A DNA stretch of 64,000 nt from Salvator merianae (GCA_003586115.2 QVOM02000126.1:8028056-8092055); one strand, 5' to 3'. Shown: positions 9,606 to 20,586, counted from the first letter of the stretch. Translations and numbers: made by a program. The notes: a model not told the origin generated them from the letters alone.

Positions 9606-10018
9606 TCATGCTGGATAACTCCCAGATGTGGATTCACATCCAGGAATTGGCTTGGTGCACTGTCTGAGCAGGTACTGTACATCAATGAAGGGCTGGCCTT
9701 CCTTTGGCATGTGGTATGAGTGGGCATCACGTGCCCAGATCCCAGCTGGCACGGTTTTGTAGGATACCAAGACAGAACCTTTTACTGATTTGGAGCCTTC
9801 CAAAACAACAGTAGGAGTCAGGACTCTGAAATATTTGTAATATTTGCAAAGTACAGCAGCTATTTCTTTTCTTCCTATCTGTAAACTATGAAACAGTGTG
9901 CTGTTTCTAAATGTACTTACATCAATAGCAAAAGAAAAGTTCCTCTTTGTGGTTCCCCAGTTGGTACTTGCAATATCCAATGGATAATGCAGTTTCTGAA
10001 CTTTCATTCCTCAGACAC
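9606..10018 (-). other. Weak candidate exon region (minus strand), unidentified
   Basis: A 133-codon open frame on the minus strand starts at an ATG near 10007. Just upstream is an acceptor-like CTTCTAACCTCAG, and an exact GTAAGT occurs at about 9920 after 29 codons (ending FSFAID). A second acceptor-like ATTTCAG lies near 9825, before a stretch reading EGSKSVKGSVLVSYK. The phases of these sites do not fit one another. I recognise no domain. A frame of this length is expected by chance in 64 kb, so this may well be non-coding. Confidence 0.15.
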
Positions 10019-10077
10019 CTGAGGTTAGAAGTTTCACTGGAAGGCCTCACTTTTTTCCTCACCACATCCTAGGCCAT

Positions 10078-10170
10078 GGCCCTTTTTGCACTGGCCCTTA
10101 TCCAGGATTATATCCCAGAATAGGGAACTTCCATTTGCATGCTAGTGCAGATTATGCAGGGCCCACCTAT
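10078..10170. mobile_element. Truncated GGCCCTTTCTGCACTT MITE
   Basis: The left half only: GGCCCTTTTTGCACTGG, ATATCCCAGAATAGGGA and GCTAGTGCAGATTATGCAGG, matching the left half of the copies at 4355 and 56853. The right half is absent. Confidence 0.65.
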
Positions 10171-10889
10171 TACTGACGTTACACTAATACACGTGTGCAG
10201 CAGGATTATGTACACACATCTACAAGACTCCAGGACTATGGATTGTAAGACTGTATGGATGTCTGGATTGTAAGACTGTACAGAATGCTATGGAAGACAC
10301 CTGAAAAATCATTTTGGAAAGCTAAAGGAATGAAGTTGTCATTTTGAAAATGGGCTTCCGCACTTCCTCCTCCAGTTGCTTCAGACTACATTCAGAAAGA
10401 AGAGTAAACACGAAAAGCCTCAGGGCAGCCAGCGAGGTTATTCTAAGCCAAGCCTTTGCTCATCTTGATTCTATTTTTAACTCCAGCAAACAGCTGCTAC
10501 AGTAAGGTAATAATCTCACCTGCTTTCACATAGTGAGAGTATAACTCAGTTCGTGTCATCCTGGTTGATTGTCCAACTTATTAGTTTATTTTTTCTGCTA
10601 TTTCTATTTTTCCTTCCTTACAGTCAACAACTGCCTACTTGACACTGGCTAAATCTGGAATAAGGCCCCATGCACAAGGGTCCATGCGTGTCTCCATTTG
10701 TGGGGAAGGAGGCGCAAAATTGTACTCTTTGTAGAACTGTTTCATTGAATACTTTGTCAGGCATCTTCATGTGCTGAAATTTATATGCAGAATTGCCTGG
10801 TGAGGTGGTTGCAGGGTGGTGCTTCTGCCAAGGTTCCTGCCCTCAAATGGCTCCTGCGCCATGTATATAGACAATAATTTGTTAGTTTG
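10171..10889. other. Unassigned intergenic DNA
   Basis: No gene recognised. A 16-bp motif GGATTGTAAGACTGTA occurs twice near 10233 and 10264. Confidence 0.4.
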
Positions 10890-10897
10890 ATGAAAAT

Positions 10898-11090
10898 CAG
10901 TGACGGCTCTTTGCTTTAAGGGCGGTTGTTCGCATGTCATTGGAAGGGGAGATCGCTGGCTGCGAAAACACGCCCCTCCCTGGGCGGGTCTTGCAGCGGC
11001 CTACTGCGGCAAAACACAGACCCCGTGGCCAGCAATCTCCCCTTCCAGCGACATGCGAACACCCGGCCTTAAAGCCACGAGCCGCTGCTG
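10898..11090. mobile_element. hAT-like palindromic MITE, copy 2
   Basis: Termini CAGTGACGGCTC and GAGCCGCTGCTG, then TTTAAGG inverted near each end. A perfect 8-bp duplication ATGAAAAT flanks it (10890-10897 and 11091-11098). The interior pair GGAAGGGGAGATCGCTGGC and GCCAGCAATCTCCCCTTCC forms a long hairpin. This interior differs from the CCTCCGTACTG interior of most other copies, and is shared with copy 5 at 38212. Confidence 0.9.
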
Positions 11091-11199
11091 ATGAAAATGC
11101 TAGGCATGTGCTGCCCCAAGAGCATTAGGGACCTGACTGCCTGCGTAGTGAAAAGCTGTTATTGTAAAATGGGAATCCTTTAGGTCTGACAATACCCAG

Positions 11200-11229
11200 C
11201 ACACACACACACACTCACACACACACACC
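11200..11229. repeat. (AC)n microsatellite
   Basis: An interrupted CA/AC run of about 30 bases. Confidence 0.9.
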
Positions 11230-11670
11230 CCACTTACTTGCATATGCTAAGGCCACAGAAGAAGCAGTTAGAGGGGGAAAATATGTTCAATTTGATTAAA
11301 GCAACCCATGCAAATCCAGGCACTTTAGCTAATTTGAAAGAGAGCAATGGATTCTGTGGAGCTTACTGCAATGTAACAGCACAGATTTAATGCGAACCAT
11401 ATGGTGTCGACTCAAAGTGAAGCAAAGCTGTACAGTGCCCTGCTCGTATATCAAGCTTCGCAAAATGAAGCGTGAATTCTGGGCATCTCTGTGCTCTAAG
11501 ATCAAGCAGTTTTACTTTTGGTAAAATCACATTTTTAGGCAGCTGTTATTTTCTTTGGGGTAGAAGTTGATTTATGGTCCATTAAGGCCAGCAATAAAAC
11601 ATACATTATACACATAAACTGCTATCCCTTTAATATCTTAGACTTTTGGACACATACAAAAAATATAGAG

Positions 11671-11770
11671 CAGGAGTAGTCAGCTGGTGTCCTCTAGATA
11701 TATTTGAGCTACGGTCCCAGCATTCATCTCCCAGCTGGCACAGAATGCTGGGAGTTGTAGTTGAGTACTC
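11671..11770. mobile_element. Short hAT-type foldback MITE (CAGGAGTAGTCA ends)
   Basis: The ends CAGGAGTAGTCAGCT and AGTTGAGTACTCCTG are near inverted repeats, and the interior CCCAGCATTC...GAATGCTGGG is palindromic. It resembles a MITE type that is widespread in squamates and whose arms carry a TACAACTCCCAGCAT-like motif. An 8-bp target duplication was not visible. The right arm contains a ZNF143/THAP11-like motif (11744-11762). Confidence 0.7.
11744..11762 (-). promoter_or_regulatory. ZNF143/THAP11-like motif in a MITE
   Basis: ATGCTGGGAGTTGTAGT, read on the minus strand, matches the known ACTACAAYTCCCAGMAT binding motif of ZNF143/THAP11 across 17 bases. It is part of the MITE arm. Whether it is bound is unknown. 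Confidence 0.45.
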
Positions 11771-11897
11771 CTGTGTGCATTGTATGTATGTGTGCAATTA
11801 TATTTCTGTTTCATCCTACACTCTTAAGGTCTCAGACATGCACCGCCTCCAGTTGATGAGAGGAAAATGTGAGAGTTTGTTTGCTTCTCACAATTTT

Positions 11898-12414
11898 GGG
11901 CATTTTCACACTTACAAGAGCAAAACATACTAATTAGCAGGGTTCAGGCCAGCCAGGATCAGGTAAGCTGATGAGTATTTGCACTTGTCAGCGATGGAAC
12001 AGTTTGTGAGCTGGCCAGCAGGGGGAGCAGTGCAAATGGGAATGCACTAGTTAGGGAGCTGTTTCTGAAGCCAGAGAGCTGTTTTTGAAGTTGTCTTTGA
12101 AAAGGCAGCGGGCGTGCAAAGCCAAAAGTGCAAACTGGGTTGTGAAGCATCGGACGGTGCCTGTGCAGCCTCACCAGCCCCTTCCTGCTGCCATTTCAAT
12201 CCTGGAAGTAGTACGAACGCAGCTCCCCTGATCTACACCTGATCACACCAGTCAGCTTCCAGACTGCAATTTACTTCACCAGCCTTACTCAGCTTCAGGT
12301 GAGCATCAGGTGGGCTTGGGTGAGCTTCAAGGCTGCTGACCCAACTTGCAGGTACAAATGCATCTCACTAGCGCGTGGACAGTAACGTTCCTCTTGCAAA
12401 GTGTGAACAGGCCC
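11898..12414. mobile_element. GGGCC-type MITE, CAGCAGGGGGAG subgroup, copy 2
   Basis: Ends GGGCATTTTCACACTTAC and AAAGTGTGAACAGGCCC. Flanking triplets are TTT and TTC, a 2/3 match. Its interior is shared with the copies at 8761 and 30252. Confidence 0.8.
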
Positions 12415-12424
12415 TTCCTTTCCC

Positions 12425-12797
12425 CATCCCTGCCAGACAGCAGGGCAACATCACGGGGCAAGGGCAGGCTCTTACCTGTTTAGACGCTTGCTCCTATGAT
12501 GGCAAGGCAGCTACTTTCAGATATTTTGATGGTGCGAAATAATTGAAAGTGTGCATGTGCTCTCCCCACACGCCATGGCCATTTTTGCCCCAGTTTTGGC
12601 CCTGTGCATGTGCGGTGGCCATATTCTTCAGGAAAGATCCTGCGAGCAAGCTTCCAGAGAGGTAGCCCATATTGCTATTTGGGGAGCTGATTCTTCCCAA
12701 ATAGCGATAATGCAGGCCCCTTTTTCCCGGGTTATATTGGGATTGCTGCAGATACATGTGACAATCACATCATTACCCTAGGATAATCCCACGTTTT
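12425..12797 (-). mobile_element. ATTATCC-type DNA element (family F)
   Basis: Its reverse complement matches 29738-30120 over blocks such as ATTATCC, GGATTGC, TGCTATTTGGG and CCCCGTGATG, and more weakly 52045-52345. All three contain inverted blocks around ATTTGGGGA/TCCCAAAT. There is no coding sequence. The transposon superfamily is unclear. Confidence 0.55.
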
Positions 12798-13591
12798 AGG
12801 CCTTGCTTGGACAGAGCATAGATTACAACAAATAAAATACAGAAAACCAAAATTATAAAAAGATAAAAATAGCACAGTACAGAGAGGAGGAAAGGAAGCA
12901 TTTTTTAGAGAAAGCATTTCCAGTCTTATACAGGACTTTTTCTGGTAGTTTTTGCTGGCTGCAGAAAATATGCCAAAAGACTATTAAGACTCAGAAAGGT
13001 GTAATTACTTCCCAGCACAATAGATTGCAATAGCTTCCATCAAGGAAATATTACATAATTATAGTAACTCAGAATAATAATTGTATTTGCTCTTCAGAAA
13101 GTCATACATAATAGAGCACAGCAGGCCTTTTAAAGCTGTTAGCCTATTGAGTCAATTCATACATATTAATTATTTTATTAGAGAATCGCATGGTGAGCTT
13201 GAATCGTGAACAGCACTTGTAAATCTGTTCTGGAGCAGGGAGGAGCAATGTCAGTATCTTGGTATTGTAAAAAGAGAGAGAGCAGGCACACGATTGTCCT
13301 GATATGTGCTTATGGATATAGCTGTCCAGGAGGTCTCACACAAGGCTTCTAAGGTCCAAAACATGATCTTCATGGAGTGGAGTTCTAGGCGGTTTCTGCA
13401 TAGCACGGTATATTCTGAACCATGCTGGCTCCTTCTAGCTAGCCTCACCCACTGTGGCCCACGCTGATGGACCAGGGGAAACAGAAAGAAAGTAGATTCT
13501 AGTAGATTCTAGATCTGAAAGCCCCTCAAATGAGACATGTTAATAATCATGTAGGCAAAGGCTGTAAAGCTTGTAGAAGGTAGGTGAAAAC
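12798..13591. other. Unassigned intergenic DNA
   Basis: AT-rich, no recognised gene or repeat. Confidence 0.4.
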
Positions 13592-13760
13592 CAGTGGCGG
13601 CTGGTGGCCTTCCAGGCTGGGTGTTCACAGGTGAGGGGATGAAGGAGGTGGAGCCAAAGGAGATGAAACCAGAGGAGGTCAAGGAGGTGGAACCCTAGGA
13701 GGTCAAGGAGGCGGAGCTAGAGGGGTCAAGCAAGCGAAGCAGAAATGTCAAGCAGGCAGG
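13592..13760. repeat. Single hAT-like terminus and purine-rich GGAGGT repeats
   Basis: CAGTGGCGGCTGGTGGCC at 13592 is a hAT-like end, but no matching right end is visible. It is followed by an irregular array of GAGGTCAAGGAGGTGGA-like units to about 13745, an eroding minisatellite. Confidence 0.45.
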
Positions 13761-15850
13761 GCTAGATGCCATGAGAATCCATTAACCCAATTTTTAATTT
13801 AATAAAACATTCCCATGGGGCAAAGACATTGTCATAAGTTATTTTATAATTTTTCTTCCTCCTCCAGCATTTACTATGCATATTTGAGGTCACTGGATTG
13901 TTATTATACTAAAAATAATAACAAAAAAATCACTGCCAGTGTCCCTTTATGACCTTCTCAAGTTTAGAGCTGGTCATGAAGGATAAGGAAAATGATCAGA
14001 ATAATTAAAGCAGTAGTCTTTCCTGTTGTGATGTATGACTGTGAATGTTGGGCAATGAGAAAGAAAGGAAAGAACTTGGGGCTACATCATTACAGCTATT
14101 TTATGCAAAACTATTACCTGTAAAAAGATAAAGACAAAAGTCTGGGGGAATACTAAGACAGGGTAAACATTCCTCAGATGCATACACCAAGCTCTTTCCA
14201 GATCCATAGGTAGGTTGCATTTTTGTTGATGGTATAATATATATTATATATACATGTGTTTAAATGCTCAACTGTCTGGCATTTATTATTAATTTCTTTT
14301 TTTTTTTTTACATTGCCAAGAAAACTGCATAGATTCATCCATACATTAATCAGTCTTTGACCTCAAGTTGATGGCAGCTTTATTTTTATCTGCATGCAGA
14401 AGACGGGGGAGGAAGAGAGAGATGACCAAATACTCCCTTGTCTTTCTGTCCCTCTCATTTTGCTGATTTTGTTGTTGCCTTTGCCACACTAAGTTAGCCA
14501 AAGCCCACAGAAAATAGAAGGTTAAGATCTGCACAGATCCCTCTGGCTGCAGACATCTCAGCTTCAGCTAGCACAGAAGAATGAGAATTGTAGAGCATGG
14601 AGGGTTGCAGTTGAGCATAATTTTTTTTCCTCTCCACCCCTCTCTCCCGTCCTTTTGCTCCTCCTTCCCTCTGTGTGACTGGATGCCACATTGCTCTGTC
14701 CCCACTGCTCTCCACCCCTCCTCTCTCCCTAAAGGAATGAGAACTACCCAAGACAAACCAAAGAAATTACACACATCATTCCCTCTTCAGGAAAAAAAAA
14801 TCCCGCAAACAGAAAGAGGGTTGTAGAAACAGAAGGGTTTTTTTCCTGCTGCTTTTAAACCTACCAAGCAGCACAGTTTCTCCCTCTCCCTCTCACACAC
14901 ACACTCCCCCCCAAATAGTAATTCAACCTCCAAATACTGCTGCCTCTTCCAGCCCTGCTTTCCTTCCCCCCCGCCCCCTGCAGCTGAGGTTTCTTCCATC
15001 AGGGAGCAGGGAAAGCAGCAGCTATGACTGAGAAACCAACTAGAATCTCCTGGCCTGGGGAGTGGGGGAGGACAGCTAGGGACTTGGAGGAAGGGGGGGA
15101 AAAAGGAAAAGGAGAGAGATCAGGCCATAAATCAATTTCTAAGGCAGCTGATTGCTCCATTTCTCTCTCCCTTTCTGTCTGTCAGGATAGCTGCAAAGAT
15201 TATGTGTGTCCAGTCCTTGCATGAAGTCAGCCCAAAGCAAGTGGCCTGAGTATCACCAGGTCCCAGTGAGCTGCCCAGAGCAGCATGTGGAGGGAACAGC
15301 AGTGCGGGAAAAGCCAACTGCAAGAGCAGCATTCTTGGGCTTCCCTGCCATAAAAAAAAAGCAGTGGGTCAAGGGAATGGGAAAGCCATTCCCAAGCAAG
15401 GCACAGGGTTCTTAGGCATGAGGCTTGGAGATGTCCTAAGCCTCCATGCACCAAACCTGGCCAAAATGACTTAAATAAAACAAGAAAGATAAAAATGTAC
15501 TTTTTCCCCTGTACTTCAAGCTCCCTCAGTACTAGCTTGACCCTCCAAAAAATGGACAGAGCTCTACAGAATCAAAAACACAGACTAGCAGAGCTGGGCC
15601 CAGCCAAAAAATGGCTGCCTAGTCAGCCCTGTTCAGAAATTAAGAGGGAAGGAGCTAAGAGGTCACATGTAGATAATTCTAAACTGTGATTGGATAGGTA
15701 GTTGGCGAACCAAAAGGGATGAATTTTGCAGCACTGTAGCCGAATCAGAGACAGCCCTACCATTTAGACTGAGCCCTGATTGGTTGGAATTGGTAGCAAT
15801 CTAAAGTATGCCCTGCTTTTCATTAAATATGCATTCCTGGGGGGGGGGGA
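13761..15850. other. Unassigned intergenic DNA
   Basis: About 2.1 kb without a recognisable gene. It holds a TATATATTATATATA patch near 14235, a T-run near 14297, and a C/T-rich stretch at 14620-14740 that causes spurious open frames on both strands. A G-run lies near 15840. Confidence 0.45.
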
Positions 15851-15858
15851 GGAAGCCT

Positions 15859-16290
15859 GTGAGTGTCCACCGAATGCTGAGAACAGACAGAAGGACGGCC
15901 CCTGGTGAAAACTGAAGCATGGGAGAGAAGACTCTGGACCCCAGCAGGAACTTTTGAGTTCCGGCATGGCAGATAGCATTTGCAACTGTTTGAAGGTTTC
16001 ATGAACAAGTAGCAATGGCAATGTTATTATTATGGGATGTAATGTACTTCACACACAAGCTCTGGAATTTGGGGTGTTACCGTAACCTGGGATGGCTCAA
16101 ACTGACCAATCATAAGGTGATATACTAATGGGCTTCTTGAAGAATCTTCTGTAAGTGATATCAAATGCTGAACCCCCCAAAGGGTGTGTGCTCGCTTTGG
16201 GGATCTATTCTCCTTGCTCGACTTTTCTTTCTTTGTGCAAAGAATAAAAGGATTTTTATAATCTCCACCTCGGTGTGTTTAATTGGGCCT
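15859..16290 (+). mobile_element. Possible solo LTR
   Basis: A purine run (G9-AGGAAG) precedes TGTGAGTGTCCACC, as a polypurine tract precedes a U3 start. Downstream are a CCAAT-type GACCAATCA at about 16104 and AGAATAAAAGG at about 16240, which could be a polyadenylation signal. The U5 end and a target duplication could not be fixed. An alternative is another DNA element. Confidence 0.3.
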
Positions 16291-16560
16291 GGTGCACCGG
16301 GCAAACGAGCCCTTTTGGGAACAACAGTGCTATCGGTAGCCTGCTCAAGAGCTGGCCACACTGTGGAGAGCCCATCATGGCCCAGCTTCAGAGGCCAGGA
16401 ACAACAGATTGCAGCCCCCAAAGTTGCTGTCTGGGGCTTTTTTGGCCAGGCACATAGATGTGATGCACGTCCGGCACCATTTCTGGGTACCCAGTTGAAA
16501 TGGTGCTGAGTTTGGTATATAGGCCTATATCCATATGCTGTCCACATGTTGTTACTGGAC
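16280..16560. repeat. Repeat related to 18444-18920 (family I)
   Basis: Blocks such as CTTCAGAGGCCAGGAACAA, GGGGCTTTTTTGGCCAGG and ATGCTGTCCACA recur in similar order and spacing at 18550-18710. Both stretches are partly palindromic. Exact ends were not resolved. Confidence 0.4.
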
Positions 16561-16608
16561 CTGGTGGAACATTTGTGGGCTGCTTATAAGCAGTCTACAA
16601 GTGAAGTA

Positions 16609-16935
16609 GAATTATCCTGGATTCTGGCTGCAATCTGCCCCCATGGGAATGCAGCCCCTGTATACTTGGATTTCAACAGTTTTTTTGATACAATCACTCA
16701 TCAAATGCTTCCTAATAAACATAAGGTCCAGGGACTATAAGAACAGATGTTTTTGTGGGTAAGCAACTAGTTAAGGAATAGAAAGGAGAGGGTAGGAGTA
16801 AATGGATGCTTGTAGCCCTGGAGACCTGTAACGTATACAAGTGGAGTCCCTGAGGGTCCTGTACTGGAGCCAATGCTTTTCAACATATACATAAATGATG
16901 TTGAGTTTGGAGTCAGCTGTCAAATGGCCAGATGG
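16609..16935 (+). pseudogene. CR1-like LINE reverse-transcriptase fragment
   Basis: Translation shows AAPVYLDFNSFFDTITHQML, the RT block with the first catalytic Asp, then after a stop a segment like FLWVSN-LRNRKERVGVNG, then TSGVPEGPVLEPMLFNIYIND, the GVPQGS and INDL blocks. At least two stops break the frame. It represents the middle of ORF2 and no 5' or 3' continuation was recognised next to it. Confidence 0.75.
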
Positions 16936-16958
16936 TAAGAACAAAAAGGGAACTCCAA

Positions 16959-17476
16959 GGGTCAGTTCGCACCTTCCACCTTAGAATGAGATAATTATTC
17001 CATTCTAAGGTGGAATAGACTCCAATATGTGGACACTGTCCACACTTCAGGGCCTAGAAACCTACCTGAAGCCAGCTACCTCCCAGTTGCCATGGCAGCA
17101 GCCAGACACTTGCCGACTACTGCCGTGGCGACAATCAGGTCTACATCCAATTGGGCACCAGAACACCGGATTGGGCATCGCACAACCCCATCCGGCCTTC
17201 AGCCCTGATTGGGGCATTGTGTGGGCCCAGTCGGGCCCCACTGTGCATGTATGATCACGTGATCACGCATGCACGATGGGCATATCACACGCAAGGGGCC
17301 TTTCTGCACTTTCTACCTTAGAATGGGATTATTATAGTCCAGCTGCTCCTGGTACAGCTGTGAAGCACTCCACAGCTATACCAGGAGCAGCTGGACTATA
17401 ATTATCCCATTCTAAGGTAGAAAGTGCAGAAAGGCCCAAGATGTCCACCGTGGTGCAAGTAAGTGCAAATGGAACC
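16959..17476. mobile_element. GGGCC-type MITE with hairpin, interrupted
   Basis: Starts GGGTCAGTTCGCACC, followed by a strong subterminal hairpin (TTCCACCTTAGAATG ... CATTCTAAGGTGGAA, to about 17013), and ends AGTAAGTGCAAATGGAACC. The interior contains TTGGGC repeats and a GATCACGTGATCAC palindrome, as in the copies at 45955 and 51011. It carries the 142-bp insertion 17296-17437. Confidence 0.75.
17296..17437. mobile_element. 142-bp near-perfect foldback element, AAG target duplication
   Basis: The ends GGGCCTTTCTGCACTT and AAGTGCAGAAAGGCCC are flanked by AAG on both sides (17293-17295 and 17438-17440). Almost the whole element is one hairpin: the left arm with CTACCTTAGAATGGG and AGTCCAGCTGCTCCTGG is complementary to the right arm, around an ~8-base loop. 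It looks like an internal deletion derivative that keeps only a terminus and subterminal hairpin. Confidence 0.9.
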
Positions 17477-17905
17477 TTAACTGAAACTCACTATGAGCTT
17501 CAGGTAAGGTTCTAGACTGTTAATTATTGGCCCTTTCTGCACTTGGCCTTATTCCAGATTATATCTCAGAATAGGGACGTGCCATCTCCATGCTAGTGCA
17601 GACTATGGTAGGTCCTGGGCAAGACCTTTCATAGTTTGCACTAGCATGTAGATAGCAGGTCCCTATTCTGAGATACAATCAACAAAAAGGCCAAGTGCAG
17701 AAAGGCCCAAAGTCTCAGTAAAGTACCAATTGGGAGTGGAAGAAGTCTGCTCCTGGCCACTTGGGCCTCCACCAAGTGCGGAAGCAGGGTCAGCTTGCGA
17801 AGCGTTCCAGCACTGACAGGTGTGAACGCTCCTCACCGTAACCAGTCCTGGCAGGCTGAAACCCTGCTAATTAGAACATTCTACTGATGTAAGTGCGAAC
17901 AGACG
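17477..17905. mobile_element. GGGCC-type MITE remnant carrying an insertion
   Basis: The right end reads CTAATTAGAACATTCTACTG then TAAGTGCGAACAGACGC, close to the right end of the element at 21344. GGCAGGCTGAAACCCTGC matches the CAGGGTTCAGGCCAGCC block in reverse. The left end is not defined. A short MITE (17529-17699) interrupts it. Confidence 0.5.
17529..17699. mobile_element. GGCCCTTTCTGCACTT MITE, nested
   Basis: Starts GGCCCTTTCTGCACTTGG and ends GGCCAAGTGCAGAAAGGCC. The interior arms AATAGGGACGTGCCATC and GATAGCAGGTCCCTATT are inverted. A target duplication is not clear. Confidence 0.75.
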
Positions 17906-17920
17906 CAGGGACACTCATAC

Positions 17921-18375
17921 GAAGAGAGGTTGAAATGGTCATTTTTAATTTAGAAAGGTGGTGAGTGGGTAGAGTGGATAAAGAGATGTTCTTCTCCCCT
18001 TCCCAGAACACCAAAATTAGGAGTCACCCAATGAAGCTAAATCACAGAAAGACAAAAGGAAATATTGCATTTCCACAGCACATTGTTAAACTTTGGAATT
18101 TGCTCCCGCAAGATGTGGTGTTGACCACCAGCCCGGGAAGCTTCAAAGTGGTTTGGAGATAACCATGGGAGATAGGGCCATGGATTTCTAGCCTTGATAG
18201 CTGTGTGATCTCCCCCAGCCTCAGAAGGCCAGTTGCCGGGAGACTATGAGCAGGGCAAGGTGTGTACTTATGTCCTGCCTGTGGGCTTCCAGATGCAACT
18301 AGTTGCAATTGTGAGAAGAGGCTGTTGGACTAGGTGGGCCACTGGTCAGATCTATCAGGGAATTTCTTATGCTTG
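17921..18375 (+). pseudogene. CR1-like LINE 3' end
   Basis: The frame encodes a C-terminal CR1 block with VDKEMFFSPSQNTKIRSHPMKL, KGNIAFPQHIVKLWNLLPQD and a SFKVVWR-like end. The 3' part ends with GGCTGTTGGACTAGGTGGGCC. The tail is diverged. It belongs to a different CR1 subfamily from the 6322 copy. Confidence 0.7.
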
Positions 18376-18443
18376 TATTTCCTAGGAAACTGGCATTCAT
18401 AGCTATATTGTATAGGAGACTGAAGTTAATACATTCACATTCA

Positions 18444-18920
18444 CACTGAGGGCCTTTCCATGCCTCATCGGCTATGCCACGCCATACTGGTCCAAGGCAG
18501 GTAACCTGTACCCTTAACATGTGCCAAGGGCTGTCTGCTTTGCAGACAACCCAACTTGGTCCAACTTCAGAGGCTATGAACAAAGGTTGCTAGCCAGGGC
18601 TGTTTTGGCTGGGTGCCCAGAAGCAGCGTACCTTCAGTGCTGTTTCTGGGTGCCTGGAGAAATGGCAATGGGTGTGGTATAGTGGACCACAGCTTGTGTG
18701 CTGTCCACACACAGGCAGCTGAGCCGGTATACCAACAAGAAAGCTTCACAGACCACTTTGAAGCAGGCTACTGCACCATTTTCACATTGCTCCAATGCCT
18801 TGTCCAGTGCAGACAAACTCGTGTACTGGGAGGTGTGGATTCCCAGTAGACCATTCCATAAAGAGGACAATATGTTCTATGGGACCTGCTGAGTTGGTCT
18901 ACTGACCCACTGTGGACACA
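18444..18920. repeat. Palindromic repeat, family I second copy
   Basis: Starts near GAGGGCCTTTCCATGCC. The centre (GTATAGTGGACCACAGC, CACACACAGGCAGCTGAGCC) and left part match 16280-16560. It may be a further, diverged GGGCC-type element. The right end near GGACACAGCCTAAG is tentative. Confidence 0.4.
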
Positions 18921-18934
18921 GCCTAAGATCCTTA

Positions 18935-19050
18935 TCACCCTCTATAAATTTGTCTCTTTAATGTTGTCTGGTGGCCTACCATCACATCTGGAAGTGATGT
19001 ACTCCACAGTTCAATAATGTGTTGTAAGGAGAAGGCTTTGGCTGCATCCA
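18935..19050 (-). pseudogene. Short CR1-like LINE fragment
   Basis: Minus-strand translation gives AFSLQHIIELWSTSLPDVMV followed by a TTLKRQIYRG end. This is the NFFTQRVVxxWNxLPxxVV and FKxxLD region of CR1 ORF2. Confidence 0.55.
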
Positions 19051-19558
19051 CACTGTAGCAGGACCTGGACCTCTGCATGAAGCAATTTCCCTGGGGATGT
19101 GAGCACATGACATACTGCATGCTGCCACAGAACACCAAGACATTGTTGTTGTGGTGGCATGTTGCTCCCAGCAGCTTAAAATATACCCAGAAGGTGCAGA
19201 GGACTAGAAATGTGGAAAGAAGTTTGCAGTTCAGGGCACTTTTTGGCCTGTAGAGTTAATTCCTGGCTGCCAGGTACATCCAAATGACATCCAGGAGTTA
19301 AATCTCCCCCAGCAAGCAATTCTGTAGGTGGGATTAGGCACGCTTAAGGAGACACCCTATGGGCAAATTTGAGTCTGAAGCAACAGCATTCACCTTACCT
19401 CATTTCAAAGCCTTACAATGATCTCCTCTTCGTCATTCAAAATTTCAAAACACTGAAGGCATCTCTTTCTTTAAGCTGAATTGGGTGGGAAACTAGGTAA
19501 GCAAAGGGCCGGGGATTTCCTGCCAAGAATGGACCGATGACCAATCAGTGGGTAGCAG

Positions 19559-19834
19559 CAGTGGCGTAGCTAAAAGTTTTGCCACCCGGGGCGAAGCGGC
19601 GGCAGAGGAGCGCAAGCGAGGGCGCCCTGCCTTGCAGCCTCCTCCCCCCGCCGCCACCTCGATGACTGGCGGGCGGGTGGTTGCGGCGCTGCGCCGCACT
19701 GCGCTCTCCTTCGTGCTCACGCTCGCTCTCTGGCGCGCCGGGTGGGCAGAAAAGGACCTGGCTGCATGGGCCGCCCAGCACAATGCGCTGCCTGGGGCGA
19801 CCTGCCCCCCCGCCCCCCGCTTCCTACGCCATTG
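19559..19834. mobile_element. hAT MITE with CAGTGGCGTAGC ends
   Basis: The ends CAGTGGCGTAGC and CTACGCCATTG are typical of a common vertebrate hAT group. The flanking 8-mers GGTAGCAG (19551-19558) and GGTAGCAC (19835-19842) match at 7 of 8 bases. The 276-bp interior is very GC-rich and CpG-rich. It carries no transposase. Open frames on both strands reflect the GC content. Confidence 0.88.
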
Positions 19835-19842
19835 GGTAGCAC

Positions 19843-20544
19843 CCATAGTCAGGGTAGGAGTTTCACGACTTGGAAGCAAATGTAGGCTGCAGTGAGGCAA
19901 AATAAAGTAGGTTCTCAGATGCATATTCGAACAATTGTTTGAAAGGCTTTTCTGTGTATATCTGAGGATGGGATGCTTTTTCCTGTCTTAAAAAACCTGT
20001 CCAATCGCATCCTTAGGTTCATGTTTTCAGGGACTGGATCAGGTCAGGAGCCGACAAATACCCACTGACACCCAAAGACCTCTGAAAAGAGGTGGCATGG
20101 ATAGTCCTTTCTTTGACTTGGCCTGAATCTCTCACCATTCACTTCTTTGGATGACCTTTGCTGATTTCTGATATTCTGGGGGGAGAATTTCTAATATTTC
20201 CTCAGCAACCTGTGGGAAAACAGAGCAGACACCATCTACATTTACTCAAATATTCTCAATCTGTAGGTTTAACTGGAAACTGGAAACTATTGCCAATGGA
20301 AATATATCATGGAGATCAATTAAGCAAGCTGGTTAAACTCAGATTCTTTCATGGTTGATTATGCTTTGCAGCAGAAAAGGCAATGCTTTACATTTCATAC
20401 ATAGCCAGAAGAAACAGAACTGTATGGAAAAAAAACCATTTGAAATATACTACCCTTACTAATGCAACTTAGCTGGAGATTCAGTCAGTTGACTGGAATT
20501 TCCATCTTGGTTAATAGTCCCAATGCACTGTTCAGGAAGGGGCA

Positions 20545-20586
<42 letters not shown>

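Noticed and set aside
19559..19834. CpG-island promoter of a gene
   Set aside because: The GC-rich block is bounded by hAT ends and an 8-bp target duplication, so it is an inserted element.
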